Assembly: GCA_020845695.1 (NCBI GenBank)
Contig: JADLFG010000002.1
Span: forward strand, 1-64,000
Direction of reading: 5' to 3'
DNA: 64,000 bases
Origin: Thermoleophilia bacterium
GTDB taxonomy: Bacteria; Actinomycetota; Thermoleophilia; Gaiellales; Gaiellaceae
Shown: one piece after another, positions 35,176-44,675 of the stretch
How the letters are laid out: the number at the start of each line of letters is the position of its first letter
How positions within the stretch are numbered: the stretch's first letter is position 1
Notes under the pieces: generated by a model
Seen by the model: the letters and a program-made list of their open reading frames with translations, nothing else
Told to the model about the DNA's origin: nothing
The model's database searches: none
Translations under genes and position numbers: made by a program

Positions 35176-35632
35176 GCTCACGGCTCCTTCGCTCGAGTTG
35201 CTGACCGGATAGCTCTGGCTCCTGCTGCTTGCTCAGGCCGGGTGTAATCGCTCCATCCGGATCTCGCTCCCGAGACCTCATCAAACCGCGCAAACACGCA
35301 TCTAGATCAACTTTGACCAACAAGATGCGCAATCATTCGCGCGTGATGTACGCGGTTCGCGCAAGTTGGGACGCTGTCGTTGCGCCGTTTCGTGGGCCAT
35401 TCCGCCCCGAACGCGGGCCAGAAGCCCACGTCGGCGTGATCAGCTCGACAGGGCTGCTCGTGAAGCGCCATCCGGCGAGTGTCTGCGGGAAGGAGCGACG
35501 GGCCCCGTGGCGACGCCCGGGCACGGGCGGAGCGTCATCCGGTGCAGTGCAAGCCGCTCTGGGTTGTGATCGGGAGTCGCAGGCCGCTTCGATCCGAGCA
35601 GCGTCCCCGATCCCGGCGGGCTGAGCCCGACC
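35176..35632. other. Intergenic region upstream of the second TMADH-type gene
   Basis: About 460 bp separate the TMADH-type gene from the lrp gene. The part at roughly 35290-35345 is AT-rich for this genome and is the likely promoter region. No convincing gene, RNA or clear operator is seen. Confidence 0.4.
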
Positions 35633-36121
35633 CTACGCCGTCACGTGGGGCCTCTCGCCGAGACCGGTGTCGGTGTAGAGGAACTTGAACTTGTGCACCT
35701 TCATCTCGATCATGGTCTCGGTGCGGCGAACGCCGCCGAGGCCGCGGATCCGAGAGACGAGCTCCCAGAGCGCTTCGTTGTCCCGGCAGACGACCTGGAC
35801 GTAGATGTCGGCGCTACCGATCAGGGTTGATACGTAGGAGACCTCGGGCCACGAAGCGATCGCCTCGACGACCCGCTCGTGGGTGTCCGCCTCGACTTGG
35901 ACGAACACGAGCGCGAGGACCGAGTGGCCGAGGCGGAACGGGTCGGCGAAGGCGACGATCCGCAGGATCCCCGACTCCTGGAGGTTCCGGAAGCGGGCGC
36001 GGACGGTGGCCTCCGAGACGTTGATGTCACGCGCGATCTCGCGGAAGGAGCGTCGTCCGTCCTCCTGGAGATGACGGACGATCTCCCGATCGATCCGGTC
36101 GAGGGAATCATGGAAGACCAT
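35633..36121 (-). CDS. Lrp/AsnC-family transcriptional regulator
   Basis: The product is 162 residues. The ATG at 36121 is chosen because the typical N-terminus (LDRIDREIVRHLQEDGRRS) starts there. The helix-turn-helix is FREIARDINVSEATVRARFRNLQESG (near residues 27-52), followed by a RAM effector domain (HSVLALVFVQVEAD, then YVSTLIGSADIYVQVVCRD). It may respond to an amino acid or methylated glycine and control the neighbouring methylamine genes. Confidence 0.87.
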   Translation of the reverse strand: MVFHDSLDRIDREIVRHLQEDGRRSFREIARDINVSEATVRARFRNLQESGILRIVAFADPFRLGHSVLALVFVQVEADTHERVVEAIASWPEVSYVSTLIGSADIYVQVVCRDNEALWELVSRIRGLGGVRRTETMIEMKVHKFKFLYTDTGLGERPHVTA

Positions 36122-36269
36122 CCGGGGTGACGCTATCACGACGCCTCCCGGGCTCGTGGTCGAGCGGCCCCGCGACCGCGCCCACCCGCCGATTCGAGAT
36201 CGGATCCTCCGGCGGTTCGGTTCCCGCATGGCCTGCTCATGCGGCAACTGCGAGGGAGAGCTCCGTGTC

Positions 36270-36305
36270 GGGAATGGGGGCGAGGTGCACCTCGCCCCCA
36301 TTCCC
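36270..36305. terminator. 18-bp perfect palindrome ending the proVWX operon
   Basis: Positions 36270-36287 and 36288-36305 are perfect inverted copies (arms beginning GGGAATGGGGGCGAGG). The palindrome lies 66 bp past the proX stop and before the lrp gene. It has no U-run, but its strength and place suit a terminator. Confidence 0.6.
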
Positions 36306-36370
36306 TGTGGGTCTCGCCGAGCGGCGAGCGCTGCCCCGCCGAAGCCGCGCTCGCCCTCACTGCCTCCCGG

Positions 36371-37417
36371 TCAAGGAAGCCACGTCCGCCAGACGTCCTC
36401 GTGTCCGTCGATCCACGTCTGCGCGGCGGTGGCCCAGTCCTGGCCCTCCGAGTCGACCAGGAACGTGATCTGCTGCTGATCCTCGTTCGTGTAGCTGAGC
36501 TTCGACAGGAACGCGAATGCCTCCGGCGCCTTCTCCTCGAGGGCCGCCGAGAAGGTCTTGTAGAGGATGTCGTCCGCGTAGTCGCAGTCGTAGCCGGCGC
36601 CGCCCTGCTCCGCTGCCTTCGCGCACTCCTCGTCGAATGGCGGCAGCTCAACCTCGGTGAGGTCGTACTTCTCGAGCGCCCAGTGCGGGCTCCAGAAGTA
36701 CAGAAGCAGCGGATCCTGATTGGCGAACGCGGAGTCGAGCGCGGTGAGCAGCGCTGCCTCAGAGCCGCCGACGACGACCTTGAGGTCGAGCCCGAGGTTC
36801 TTGACGATCTCCTCGTCGTAGGAGACGTAGCTCGGGTCGCCGAGGAGAAGCTGCCCTTGGTCGCCCGACTCGGCCGTCTTGAACAGCTGCTCGTTGCCCT
36901 TGATCCCCTCCCAGGTGGCGAGTTCCGGGTACTGGTCGAGCAGGTACGTCGGGACAAACCACCCGATGTTGCCGACCACGCCGAGCAGGCCGCCGTCGAC
37001 AACGCCGCCGCTGGGATTCTCGATGTACTTGGCGTAGTCCTCCGCGTGGCCAGAGGGCCAGACCTCGAGGGTCACATCGAGGTCTCCGGCGGCCAGGGCA
37101 GGGAACTGGGCGAACTCGTCGAGCTCGACCAGCTCAACCGTGTAGCCAAGCTCCCGCTCGAGGAGGATCTTCGCGATATTGGCGTTCGCCGCCGAGCCAG
37201 ACCACGGGCCGACGCCGATCGCGATCGTGGTACCCTCGCCGGGCTTGGCGGCAGGCTCCTCGGTCGGGGTCGGCTCGGCCGGCGCGGACTCGGTCGGCGG
37301 CGCCTCCTCCGCCGGAACCGTCGTGGGCGGTGCCGCCTCCTCGCCACCGCACGCTGCAGCGAGCGCGATCAGCACGATGGCCACCGCCGCAACGCCCCAC
37401 AATCTCGTTCCCCTCAC
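36371..37417 (-). CDS. proX: Glycine betaine ABC importer, substrate-binding lipoprotein
   Basis: The product is 348 residues from the GTG at 37417, which has GGAGGAGAC just upstream. A lipoprotein signal peptide (LWGVAAVAIVLIALAAACGG) is followed by a Pro/Glu/Thr-rich linker, then an OpuAC-type domain. It shows VGPWSGSAANANIAK near the start and tryptophan-containing segments (VGNIGWFVPTY, FWSPHWALEKYD) of the kind that form the aromatic cage for betaine's trimethylammonium group. The start overlaps the permease stop by 4 bp. Confidence 0.87.
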   Translation of the reverse strand: MRGTRLWGVAAVAIVLIALAAACGGEEAAPPTTVPAEEAPPTESAPAEPTPTEEPAAKPGEGTTIAIGVGPWSGSAANANIAKILLERELGYTVELVELDEFAQFPALAAGDLDVTLEVWPSGHAEDYAKYIENPSGGVVDGGLLGVVGNIGWFVPTYLLDQYPELATWEGIKGNEQLFKTAESGDQGQLLLGDPSYVSYDEEIVKNLGLDLKVVVGGSEAALLTALDSAFANQDPLLLYFWSPHWALEKYDLTEVELPPFDEECAKAAEQGGAGYDCDYADDILYKTFSAALEEKAPEAFAFLSKLSYTNEDQQQITFLVDSEGQDWATAAQTWIDGHEDVWRTWLP

Positions 37418-39450
37418 GTCTCCTCCTTTCGCCCTGGTTGGACCGCCGGGCTCGGCCCAGCGGTTGGCCGCGTCGGCCAAGAGAACAGGCGAGTCGAAGC
37501 ACTCCTCGAGCGCGGCGCGGCGGCAGCCGCCTGGGTGATGCGATCGATGACGATCGCCAGGAGCAGGATGCTCAGCCCCGCTTCCACGCCCCGGCCCAGG
37601 TCGCTCTTCGTCAGCCCGAATACGACCTCGAGCCCGAGGCCGCCTGCCCCGATCAGCCCCGCGATGATGACGACGGAAAGCACCATGATCACCGTTTGGT
37701 TGATGCCGAGCATGATCGAGGGCTTGGCGAGTGGCAGCTGCACCTTGAGGAGAAGCTGGGATCGGGTCGAGCCGAGCGAGAGCGCCGCCTCGACCGCCTC
37801 CTTCGGCACCTGGCGGATTCCGAGGTTCGTAAGCCGGATGCCGACCGGGAGCGCGTAGACGACCGCTGCCGCGAGTGCGGGTACCCGTCCCGGGTCGAAA
37901 AGCGCGATCACGGGCACGAGGTACACGAACGCCGGCATCGTCTGCATCGTGTCGAGGAGCGGCTTCAGGGCACGCTCGAAGCGGTCGCTCCGCGCCGCCG
38001 CGACCCCGATCGGAACTGCGAGCGCGACAGAGACCGCGACCGCGACGATCACCTGGCTGAGCGTGTCCATCGCGACGTCCCACATCCCGAGGAGGCCGAC
38101 GGCCACGAAGCCCGCCCCCGAGACCAGCGCCAGGCGCGGACCAGCCACCCGCCACGCCAGCAGAGCGGCCATCGCGGACAGGAGCCACCAGGGCTGCCCG
38201 AGGAGCAGGTCGCGGAGAGGATCGAGCCAGTACTGGATCAGGAAGTCGCGCAGGGCGCTCGTGCCGTCGTAGAGGTGCGTCTTCATCCACTCCACGGCCG
38301 CATTCGTCGGATCGCGCACGGAGAACGTGATCCCCTCGGGAACGTCCTGCTCGAGTAGAAGGCGTCCGATCACGATGGCACCGACAGAGACCGTCCCTGC
38401 CGCGACCCACGACGCCGGCCGTTGCAGCCTGCGCCCGCCGACACGGAGGGATCCGCCGCGCGAGTGCCGCGGGCGACCCCAGGCCTGGCTGACGCGGTCG
38501 AGCACGATCGCCATGACCACAATCGCGATGCCGCCGTTCAAGGCCTGGCCCACGTCAAGGTGCTGGAGGCCGTTCAAGACCTCCCGCCCCAGCCCGCCGG
38601 CGCCGACGATGGCCGCGATCACGACCATGCCAAACGCCATCATGATCGTCTGGTTGACGCCGAGCATCAGCGAGGGTCTGGCGAGGGGAAGCTCGACTTT
38701 CCAAAGGAGCTGGCGCGGGCTCGATCCGAAGGACCGGCCGACCTCGAGCGGCGTCGTCGGCACCTGCCGGAGTCCGAGGCTCGTCAGCCGTATGGCCGGG
38801 GGCATGGCAAAGATCACCGTGGCGATCACGGCCGTCGGATTGCCGATCGAGAAGAGCAGGACGAGGGGGAGGAGGTAGACGAAGGCGGGGATGGTCTGCA
38901 TCCCGTCGAGGACCGGCCGGAGCGCTCGTTCCACGCGGTCGTTGCGAGCGGTCCAGACCCCGAGCGGCATGCCGATCGCAAGCGACAGGCCGACGGCCAC
39001 GAGCATGAGCGCGAGGGTCTCGACACTTAGCTCCCAGAGACCGAGGAGTCCGAGCGAGAGCATGCCCGTACTCGAGAGGAGGGCGAAACGCCAGCCTCCC
39101 GCGATCGCCGCCAAGGCGCCCGTGCCGATGACCACGCCCAGCCAGGTAATCCACTCGAGTGCCGCCACGGCTGCGTTGAGGAGCGCGTCCAGCCCATCCT
39201 TGATCGGCGTGAGGAAGTCAACGAACACAGGGTGCGTCGCTCGGTTGCGCAGCACCCAACCCTCGAACGAGTCGAACCAGTCGCGCGCACCCAGGTTCCA
39301 CGATTCCGGGAAGCCCCCGCCAATCGCGAGGCCCGCGACCGCGACCGCCACCGCGAATGCGATCCCGACAACCCATCGGGAGAGGCGCCAGGCCTCGGCC
39401 CCGAAGGCCGGCGCCGAAGCGAACCCCGGCGGTGCCGCGCTTCCCGCCAT
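37414..39450 (-). CDS. proW: Glycine betaine ABC importer permease, two ProW domains fused
   Basis: The product is 678 residues, twice the size of ProW. Two homologous permease modules follow each other: the first at about residues 100-340 (GLRQVPTTPLEVGRSFGSSP, LMLGVNQTIMMAFGMVVIAA), the second at about 440-670 (NLGIRQVPKEAVEAALSLGS, IMLGINQTVIMVLSVVIIAG). Each has its own EAA loop and about 5-6 helices, so one chain could supply both halves of the channel. Its ends overlap proV and proX. Confidence 0.87.
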   Translation of the reverse strand: MAGSAAPPGFASAPAFGAEAWRLSRWVVGIAFAVAVAVAGLAIGGGFPESWNLGARDWFDSFEGWVLRNRATHPVFVDFLTPIKDGLDALLNAAVAALEWITWLGVVIGTGALAAIAGGWRFALLSSTGMLSLGLLGLWELSVETLALMLVAVGLSLAIGMPLGVWTARNDRVERALRPVLDGMQTIPAFVYLLPLVLLFSIGNPTAVIATVIFAMPPAIRLTSLGLRQVPTTPLEVGRSFGSSPRQLLWKVELPLARPSLMLGVNQTIMMAFGMVVIAAIVGAGGLGREVLNGLQHLDVGQALNGGIAIVVMAIVLDRVSQAWGRPRHSRGGSLRVGGRRLQRPASWVAAGTVSVGAIVIGRLLLEQDVPEGITFSVRDPTNAAVEWMKTHLYDGTSALRDFLIQYWLDPLRDLLLGQPWWLLSAMAALLAWRVAGPRLALVSGAGFVAVGLLGMWDVAMDTLSQVIVAVAVSVALAVPIGVAAARSDRFERALKPLLDTMQTMPAFVYLVPVIALFDPGRVPALAAAVVYALPVGIRLTNLGIRQVPKEAVEAALSLGSTRSQLLLKVQLPLAKPSIMLGINQTVIMVLSVVIIAGLIGAGGLGLEVVFGLTKSDLGRGVEAGLSILLLAIVIDRITQAAAAAPRSRSASTRLFSWPTRPTAGPSPAVQPGRKEET

Positions 39451-40556
39451 CAGTCCCGCCCCTCGATCAAGGCGTTGATGACGGCCGCCCGGTCGACGAT
39501 GCCGACCGTCTCGTTCCCCTCAACCACCCTGACGGGCGCGTCGCTCGCTGCGACCAGCGGGATGAGCTCGCGGAGGAGCGTCTCCGGGGCGACCGCCGCC
39601 TGGCCGCCGCCGGCCTTCCCCGTCTGTGGCGCCATGATCGTGCGCGCGGTCAACACGTGTGCGCGTGGGACGTCGCGGGTGAAGTCGGCGACGTAGTCGT
39701 CCGCGGGGTTGACGACCACGGCCTCGGGAGTGCCTACCTGGACGAAGCGACCGTCGCGCATGATCGCGACACGGTCACCGAGCTTCAGGGCCTCGAGGAG
39801 ATCGTGCGTGATGAAGATCATCGTTTTTCGAAGCTGGCGTTGGAGGCGGAGGACCTCGTCCTGCATGTCCCTCCGGATCAGCGGATCGAGCGCGCTGAAG
39901 GGCTCGTCGAAGAGCATGATCTCCGGGTCCGTGGCAAGCGCTCGGGCAAGGCCGACCCGCTGTTGCATGCCTCCGGAGAGCTCGTCCGGGTAGGCGGCGC
40001 CCCACCCGGAGAGCCCGACAACGTCGAGGATCTCCGTGGCCCTCTGGATCCTCGTAGCCCGACTCTCCCGCCGGACCTCGAGCCCGTAGGCGACGTTGTC
40101 GATGACCCGGCGGTGTGGGAAGAGCCCGAAGTGCTGAAAGACCATGCTGATCTTGCTCCGGCGGAGCTCGCGTAGCCGCTCGTCAGACAGGCGTAGGATG
40201 TCCTGGCCGTCGATCAAGACCTCGCCCGCGGTCGGCTCGATCAGCCTGGACAGGCAGCGCACGAGGGTGGACTTGCCGGACCCGGAGAGACCCATGACGA
40301 CGAAGACCTCTCCCGATTGCACCTCGAACGAAACGCCACGCACGGCCGCGACGCAGCCGGTCGTCTCGAGTAGCTTGGCCCGTCCGAGGTCCGCGTCCGG
40401 CGATGCGACGATCCGCTCGGGCCTCGGCCCGTAGACCTTCCAGAGGTCACGGCACTCGACGGCGGGGATGGCACTCCCGGGCTCGAGCGCAGCCACCGGG
40501 GCGGCGCCGGGGCCGCGCCGGAGAGCGACATCGAGCTTGGGGGTTTCCTCGATCAC
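39450..40556 (-). CDS. proV: Glycine betaine ABC importer, ATP-binding subunit
   Basis: The product is 368 residues with Walker A (GLSGSGKST), FQHFGLFPHRRVIDNVAYGLEV, signature LSGGMQQRVGLARAL and Walker B (IMLFDEPFSALDPLIRRDMQ), the latter typical of ProV/OpuAA. A C-terminal CBS-like region after residue 280 (PVRVVEGNETVGIVDRAAV) may sense ionic strength as in OpuA. It lies downstream of the corrinoid methyltransferase operon on the same strand. Confidence 0.9.
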   Translation of the reverse strand: MIEETPKLDVALRRGPGAAPVAALEPGSAIPAVECRDLWKVYGPRPERIVASPDADLGRAKLLETTGCVAAVRGVSFEVQSGEVFVVMGLSGSGKSTLVRCLSRLIEPTAGEVLIDGQDILRLSDERLRELRRSKISMVFQHFGLFPHRRVIDNVAYGLEVRRESRATRIQRATEILDVVGLSGWGAAYPDELSGGMQQRVGLARALATDPEIMLFDEPFSALDPLIRRDMQDEVLRLQRQLRKTMIFITHDLLEALKLGDRVAIMRDGRFVQVGTPEAVVVNPADDYVADFTRDVPRAHVLTARTIMAPQTGKAGGGQAAVAPETLLRELIPLVAASDAPVRVVEGNETVGIVDRAAVINALIEGRD

Positions 40557-40869
40557 GTGATCGGGCTCGGATCGCCTTCGCCGAGGCCGCTGGCGAGCCC
40601 CTCCTTGCTCATCCCGCCAACCTCTCCATCTTCCGTTCTCCCCCCTCTATCTCTCGTGGTTCAGGGCGCCGCGCCGACCGGAACGCCAGGACCCGCTCAT
40701 TGCCACGGCGAGAGGCGTCCCGGACACCGGCCTCGTCTTTCGCTCACTGGTGTATGGAGATCAACGCATGTTGCGGGCAATCCCGCGCCGATTGCCACGC
40801 AAACTTTGCTCAACGGCAGTGTGGAGTCACGATGCGCGCATCCGCTCGAGTGCCGCCGGCCGCAGTCAT
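40557..40869. other. Intergenic region between DUF1638 gene and proV
   Basis: About 310 bp without a gene. It contains GTTGC-GG-GCAAT (40770-40781), close to the half-sites of the first IclR operator group, and an outward repeat GGCAAT/ATTGCC (40776-40796). A minus-strand promoter here is likely, but I cannot place it with confidence. Confidence 0.35.
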
Positions 40870-41592
40870 TCATGACCCACGAACCCAACCGGGGATCTTC
40901 CAGGCTTGCCGTGCTCGCCCCCCGCTGGTAGCCCGCAGCTGGGCCGTCGTGATGGGTTCCCTCTCCCCGCTCGCCAGCGGCTGCTCGACGAGCTCGACGA
41001 GCTCGCGCCCCAGCTCGCCGAGACCGACGTCGCGCACTTCGAGCGGCACGCCGAGGTACGCGGCGATCCGCCGGGCCGCGAGGTCGAGCTCAGGTCGTCG
41101 AGACTGGCGCAGGTATGCGACTCTCCGGTAGCTCTCGAAGAAGATGGGCTTGAGTCCGGGGTCGCGGTCGAGACCGAGAGGGCGCACCACCGCAAGCTCC
41201 CAATTGCGGACGAGCCAGTCGGTCAGGAAGAACGTCCCGGCCTCCTCCGCCGCCAGGCGGTCGAAGTCGACGCCGCCGAACATCGCGTAGCAGTGCGGGC
41301 CGGACGGCCGGACGGCGTCGTAGCGGGCGAGTACTTCGTCGAGAGCGCCGGCCGTGCCGCAGTCGCCGTAGACGACGACGACTCGCTCGTAGCGATCGCG
41401 GATCTCCGCGAGCCGCTCCTCGACCGCCGCCACGATCCGCTTCGGATGGAGGTGATGAAGCGCCGAGGCACCGTACAGGTCGGCCTCCCAGCCGCGCAGC
41501 TCAGCGAGCTCGCGCACCTCCCTGGCGAGCGCGCCGCAACAGACGAGCGCGAGCGGCTTGCGCTCCCGGGTGGGAGCACCGATCGACCTCAC
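40870..41592 (-). CDS. DUF1638 protein of the corrinoid methyltransferase operon
   Basis: The product is 240 residues from a GTG overlapping the stop of the corrinoid activator gene. Recognisable DUF1638 features are ALVCCGALAREV at the start, HLHPKRIVAAVEERL, VVVVYGDCGTAGALDEVL and a late FFESYRRVAYL. The cysteines in VCCGAL and GDCGT suggest metal binding. DUF1638 genes are known neighbours of corrinoid methyltransferases and corrinoid activators in methanogens and anaerobes; their job is unknown. Confidence 0.82.
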   Translation of the reverse strand: MRSIGAPTRERKPLALVCCGALAREVRELAELRGWEADLYGASALHHLHPKRIVAAVEERLAEIRDRYERVVVVYGDCGTAGALDEVLARYDAVRPSGPHCYAMFGGVDFDRLAAEEAGTFFLTDWLVRNWELAVVRPLGLDRDPGLKPIFFESYRRVAYLRQSRRPELDLAARRIAAYLGVPLEVRDVGLGELGRELVELVEQPLASGEREPITTAQLRATSGGRARQAWKIPGWVRGS

Positions 41593-43421
41593 GCTGCCGC
41601 CTCTCGGGCCATGGGCTCGAGCTCCGGGAAGGCGAGCGCCGAGACGAAGGTGTCGTTGAACTCCGCCCGCCCGGAGAGCTCAAGGTAGTCGACGACGGAG
41701 GGGAGCTCGTAGGCGACGAGACGTTCCGGGTAGGAGACGAGCGCCATCTTGGCGCCCTCGACGGCGGCGTTGCCGACGGAGCGCACTCGCTCGACGGGCA
41801 CGGGCGGCACGAGCCCGATCACTCGCGCGCTCTCGGGCCGGATGTACGTTCCGAACGAGCCGGCTAGGAGAATCTCGTCGATGTCCTCGGCAGCGACGTC
41901 CAGGTGCTCCATCAGGACCCGGATACCCGAGGCGATCGCACCCTTTGCGAACTGGAGCTCGCGGACATCTTTCTGGAAGAGGTGGACGCCGTCGGCGAGC
42001 CGGAAGGCCCGCTCCTCGCCGACGGCCACGAGGTAACCGGCGAGCGGGTGGTCGGGCACCTCCTCGGCCGAGCGCAGTCGCCCGGACGCATCGAGCAGGC
42101 CCGCAAGCCGCAGTTCCGCGACGACGTCGACGAGGCCCGACCCGCAAATCCCCTGCGCTGGCCCGCTGCCGATGACCTGGAGCTCAACCGTCTCGCCGAG
42201 GGACACGCCCTCGATCGCGCCCCCGGCGGCTCGCATTCCGCAGCGGATCTCGGCACCCTCGAACGCCGGCCCCGCGGGCGCGGACGTGGCCACAGCCCAC
42301 CGCGATGACCCGAGGACGATCTCCCCGTTCGTCCCGACATCGACGAAGAGCCGCAGCGCCTGCTCCCGTGCCAGCCCTGAGGCGAGCACGCCGGAGACGA
42401 TGTCCGCGCCGACGTAGGCCCCGAGGACGGGAAACGTGTGCATCAGCCCGCTCGGGTGGATGGCCACGCCCACCTCCCGCGCCGACAACTCGAGCGGCTC
42501 GCGGAAGGCCGGGATGAACGGTTTCATCGAGATCGCCGACGGGTCGACGCCGAGCAGCAGGTGCAGCATCGTCGCGGTCCCGACCGCCACGACCTCGTAC
42601 ACGCGCTCGGGGCCGATCCCGGCCTCCCGATAGAGCACCCCGAGCAGCTCGTTCATCGTGTCGATGAGCGCGCTTCGCAGCAGCTCGAGATCGTCGGGAC
42701 CCGCCATGGCGCGGCTGATGCGCGTGACCACGTCGGCGCCGAAGGACACTTGGCGGTTCAGCGTGGACTCGACGCCGGCGGGCATGCCGGTGGCGAGGTC
42801 CATGAGGGCGGCGACGACCGTCGTCGTGCCCAGGTCGAAGGCGACGCCGTAGCTCGCCCCCCTCGTGTCACCCGGCTCGACCGCGACGAGCCGGTCGCCA
42901 CAGAGCACCGCGGTCGCCTCGAAGCGGCTCTCTCGCAGGGCCGCCGGGAGCTGCCGCAGCGCGTGCGGCTCCGGCTCGACCCCGTAGCCCTCCTCGACGA
43001 GTGCGTCCCGCAGCCGCTCGAAGTCGCTGCGCTGATCCTCGAGGCTCGGCTCGGGGAGCGCGATGTGGATCTTCTTCACGTTTGGCTCGAGCCGCACGAG
43101 CCGGCCGGTCCCCATCGTCACTGCCTTCGGGATCCGCATGAGCGCGGGGACGAGACAGACGGCGTTCTCCTGTACGCGTGCCTGGCAGGAGAGGCGCCAG
43201 CCCTGCGCGAGCTCCGCCTCGGTGAGCTTCGTGCGGTCTGCGTGCGTGAGTTCGGTATCGCCCGCGATCAGCTGCACCTTGCACTTCCCGCAGGTCCCTC
43301 TCGCGCCGCAGGTCGAGTCGATCGGCAGGCCGATCCAGTGGGCGGCGTTGAAGAGCGTTGTTCCCGCCGGGACGTGACTCTCCCTGTTCATGGGCCGAAA
43401 GCCGACGGTGACTTTCCTCAC
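41589..43421 (-). CDS. Corrinoid activation protein (RACo/RamA-like, ASKHA ATPase with 2Fe-2S domain)
   Basis: The product is 610 residues from the GTG at 43421, four bases after the stop of the methyltransferase gene. An N-terminal plant-type 2Fe-2S ferredoxin domain (CGARGTCGKC plus a later Cys in LSCQARVQ) is followed by a linker and an ASKHA ATPase domain (FDLGTTTVVAAL, LFVDVGTNGEIVLGS, ILLAGSFGTYI). This is the layout of RACo, which uses ATP to reduce Co(II) corrinoid proteins that have been oxidised by accident. It would keep the corrinoid protein at 44672-45352 active. Confidence 0.87.
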   Translation of the reverse strand: MRKVTVGFRPMNRESHVPAGTTLFNAAHWIGLPIDSTCGARGTCGKCKVQLIAGDTELTHADRTKLTEAELAQGWRLSCQARVQENAVCLVPALMRIPKAVTMGTGRLVRLEPNVKKIHIALPEPSLEDQRSDFERLRDALVEEGYGVEPEPHALRQLPAALRESRFEATAVLCGDRLVAVEPGDTRGASYGVAFDLGTTTVVAALMDLATGMPAGVESTLNRQVSFGADVVTRISRAMAGPDDLELLRSALIDTMNELLGVLYREAGIGPERVYEVVAVGTATMLHLLLGVDPSAISMKPFIPAFREPLELSAREVGVAIHPSGLMHTFPVLGAYVGADIVSGVLASGLAREQALRLFVDVGTNGEIVLGSSRWAVATSAPAGPAFEGAEIRCGMRAAGGAIEGVSLGETVELQVIGSGPAQGICGSGLVDVVAELRLAGLLDASGRLRSAEEVPDHPLAGYLVAVGEERAFRLADGVHLFQKDVRELQFAKGAIASGIRVLMEHLDVAAEDIDEILLAGSFGTYIRPESARVIGLVPPVPVERVRSVGNAAVEGAKMALVSYPERLVAYELPSVVDYLELSGRAEFNDTFVSALAFPELEPMAREAAA

Positions 43422-43425
43422 GTCT

Positions 43426-44286
43426 CTACCCCGTGACGGCTGCCTGCTCGGCCCGGTAGGCGCGAATCCAGCCGGCTGCGTAGGCGTCCCGGCCGAGCAG
43501 CAGGTTGGCGCCGAGGATGGCCTTGCGGACTTCGGCAACAAGCGGGTTGGCGATCACCGCGGTCAGTCCGGCGTGCACCGCCATGGCGATGAAGGCTGAG
43601 TTGAGCCGGTGGCGGTCCGGCAGGCCAAACGACACGTTCGACGCACCACAGACGAGATTCGCGCCGAGCTCATCGCGGATCAGGCGGATCGTGCCGAGCG
43701 TCACCGCGGCTGCCTGTGTGTCCGTGCCGACGGTCATGACGACCGGGTCGACGACGACGTCCTCGGCCGGGATCCCGTGATCAGCGGCCCGCTCGACAAT
43801 GCGCCGTGCGACCGCCAAGCGTTGCTCCGGAGTCGCCGGGATGCCGGTCTCGTCGGTGAGGAGGGCGACCACCGCGGCGCCGTAGCGCTTGACCACCGGC
43901 AGCGTCCTCTCGAGACGCCGCTCCTCCCCCGTTACCGAGTTGACAAGCGCCTTGCCATCGTACGCTGCGAGTGCCGCCTCGATGGCCGTCTCTTCCGAGG
44001 AGTCGAAGCACAGTGGCGCGTCGGTGACCTCGGACACGGCCCGGGCGAGGGATACGAGCAGCGCCGCCTCGTCCGCCCCCGGGACGCCCGCGTTCACGTC
44101 GAGAACCTGCGCTCCCGCGGCCACCTGCGCCATCGCGTCGTCGGTCACGGTCTCGAGCCGGCCGGCCTTCAGCTCCTCTGTCAGCGCCCTACGCCCAGTC
44201 GGGTTGATGCGCTCGCCGATCACGACGAGTGGCCGGTTCAACCCGATCACCACCCGGCGTGTCGCGGATTCGAGCACGGTCTCCAC
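43426..44286 (-). CDS. mtgA: Methyltetrahydrofolate:corrinoid methyltransferase (MtgA/AcsE type)
   Basis: The product is 286 residues from a GTG at 44286 preceded by AGGGGG. It is a pterin-binding TIM barrel: VIGERINPTGRRAL near residue 20, QVLDVNAGVPGADE, PLCFDSSEETAIEAAL, ALVNSVTGEE, VVDPVVMTVGTD and GASNVSFGLPDRHRLN. These match MtgA, AcsE and related methyltransferases. It would move the methyl group from the corrinoid protein to tetrahydrofolate, giving methyl-THF. Confidence 0.88.
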   Translation of the reverse strand: METVLESATRRVVIGLNRPLVVIGERINPTGRRALTEELKAGRLETVTDDAMAQVAAGAQVLDVNAGVPGADEAALLVSLARAVSEVTDAPLCFDSSEETAIEAALAAYDGKALVNSVTGEERRLERTLPVVKRYGAAVVALLTDETGIPATPEQRLAVARRIVERAADHGIPAEDVVVDPVVMTVGTDTQAAAVTLGTIRLIRDELGANLVCGASNVSFGLPDRHRLNSAFIAMAVHAGLTAVIANPLVAEVRKAILGANLLLGRDAYAAGWIRAYRAEQAAVTG

Positions 44287-44326
44287 GGAACCCCCTTCCT
44301 GACTCGCGGTGCCCACCGCCCGCCGC

Positions 44327-44675
44327 TCAACGGCGAGACCTGCCGCCTCGACGCCCGGGGCAGTGCCTGCGGAAGCTCGCCGGCGACCCGCAGCCTCTCT
44401 TGCCGCGCCGGAACAGCAGCGGCTGCGAGCGCCACGGGTGCACCCAGGCGCGGGGCCGGCCGGGTTGCACCTCGCAGCGCTCGTCCCCACGGATGCCGCC
44501 GGAAGACCGTTGCGCAGGCTCTATGGTCAGCGCATCGCGCACAGCAGCCCCGCCCGCGAGGGCACGCATGTCCGCATGCCCGGCGGGCGAACGCCGCCAG
44601 CTTGGCCGCCCGCTCGAGCGGGCGGATGGCGAGCCCGACGGCCGTCGTCGCGAAGCCCCGCTGTGTCGCCTTCAC
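44327..44675 (-). pseudogene. Decayed MTHFR C-terminal-domain-like (zinc-binding) gene
   Basis: The gap between the corrinoid protein and mtgA genes has no intact frame, but minus-strand pieces in three frames line up with the cysteine-rich MTHFR_C domain. These are an N-terminal helix with a GTG start at 44675 (LAIRPLERAAKLAAF), then GLLCAMR and SLRNG around two stops, then GGIRGDERCEVQPGRPRAWV to a stop at 44327. The family motif, as I remember it, reads roughly CPMRCPK-LRNGPCGG-R--G-CEV-P--PC-WV, and several cysteines are lost here. Corrinoid operons often carry such a gene in this place. Read as a pseudogene; sequencing indels are less likely because in-frame stops and Cys losses are both present. 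Confidence 0.5.

Noticed and set aside
35333..35524. 63-residue minus-strand ORF in the region upstream of the second TMADH-type gene
   Set aside because: Irregular codon use, no ribosome binding site and no family pattern; the AT-rich stretch nearby looks like promoter DNA.
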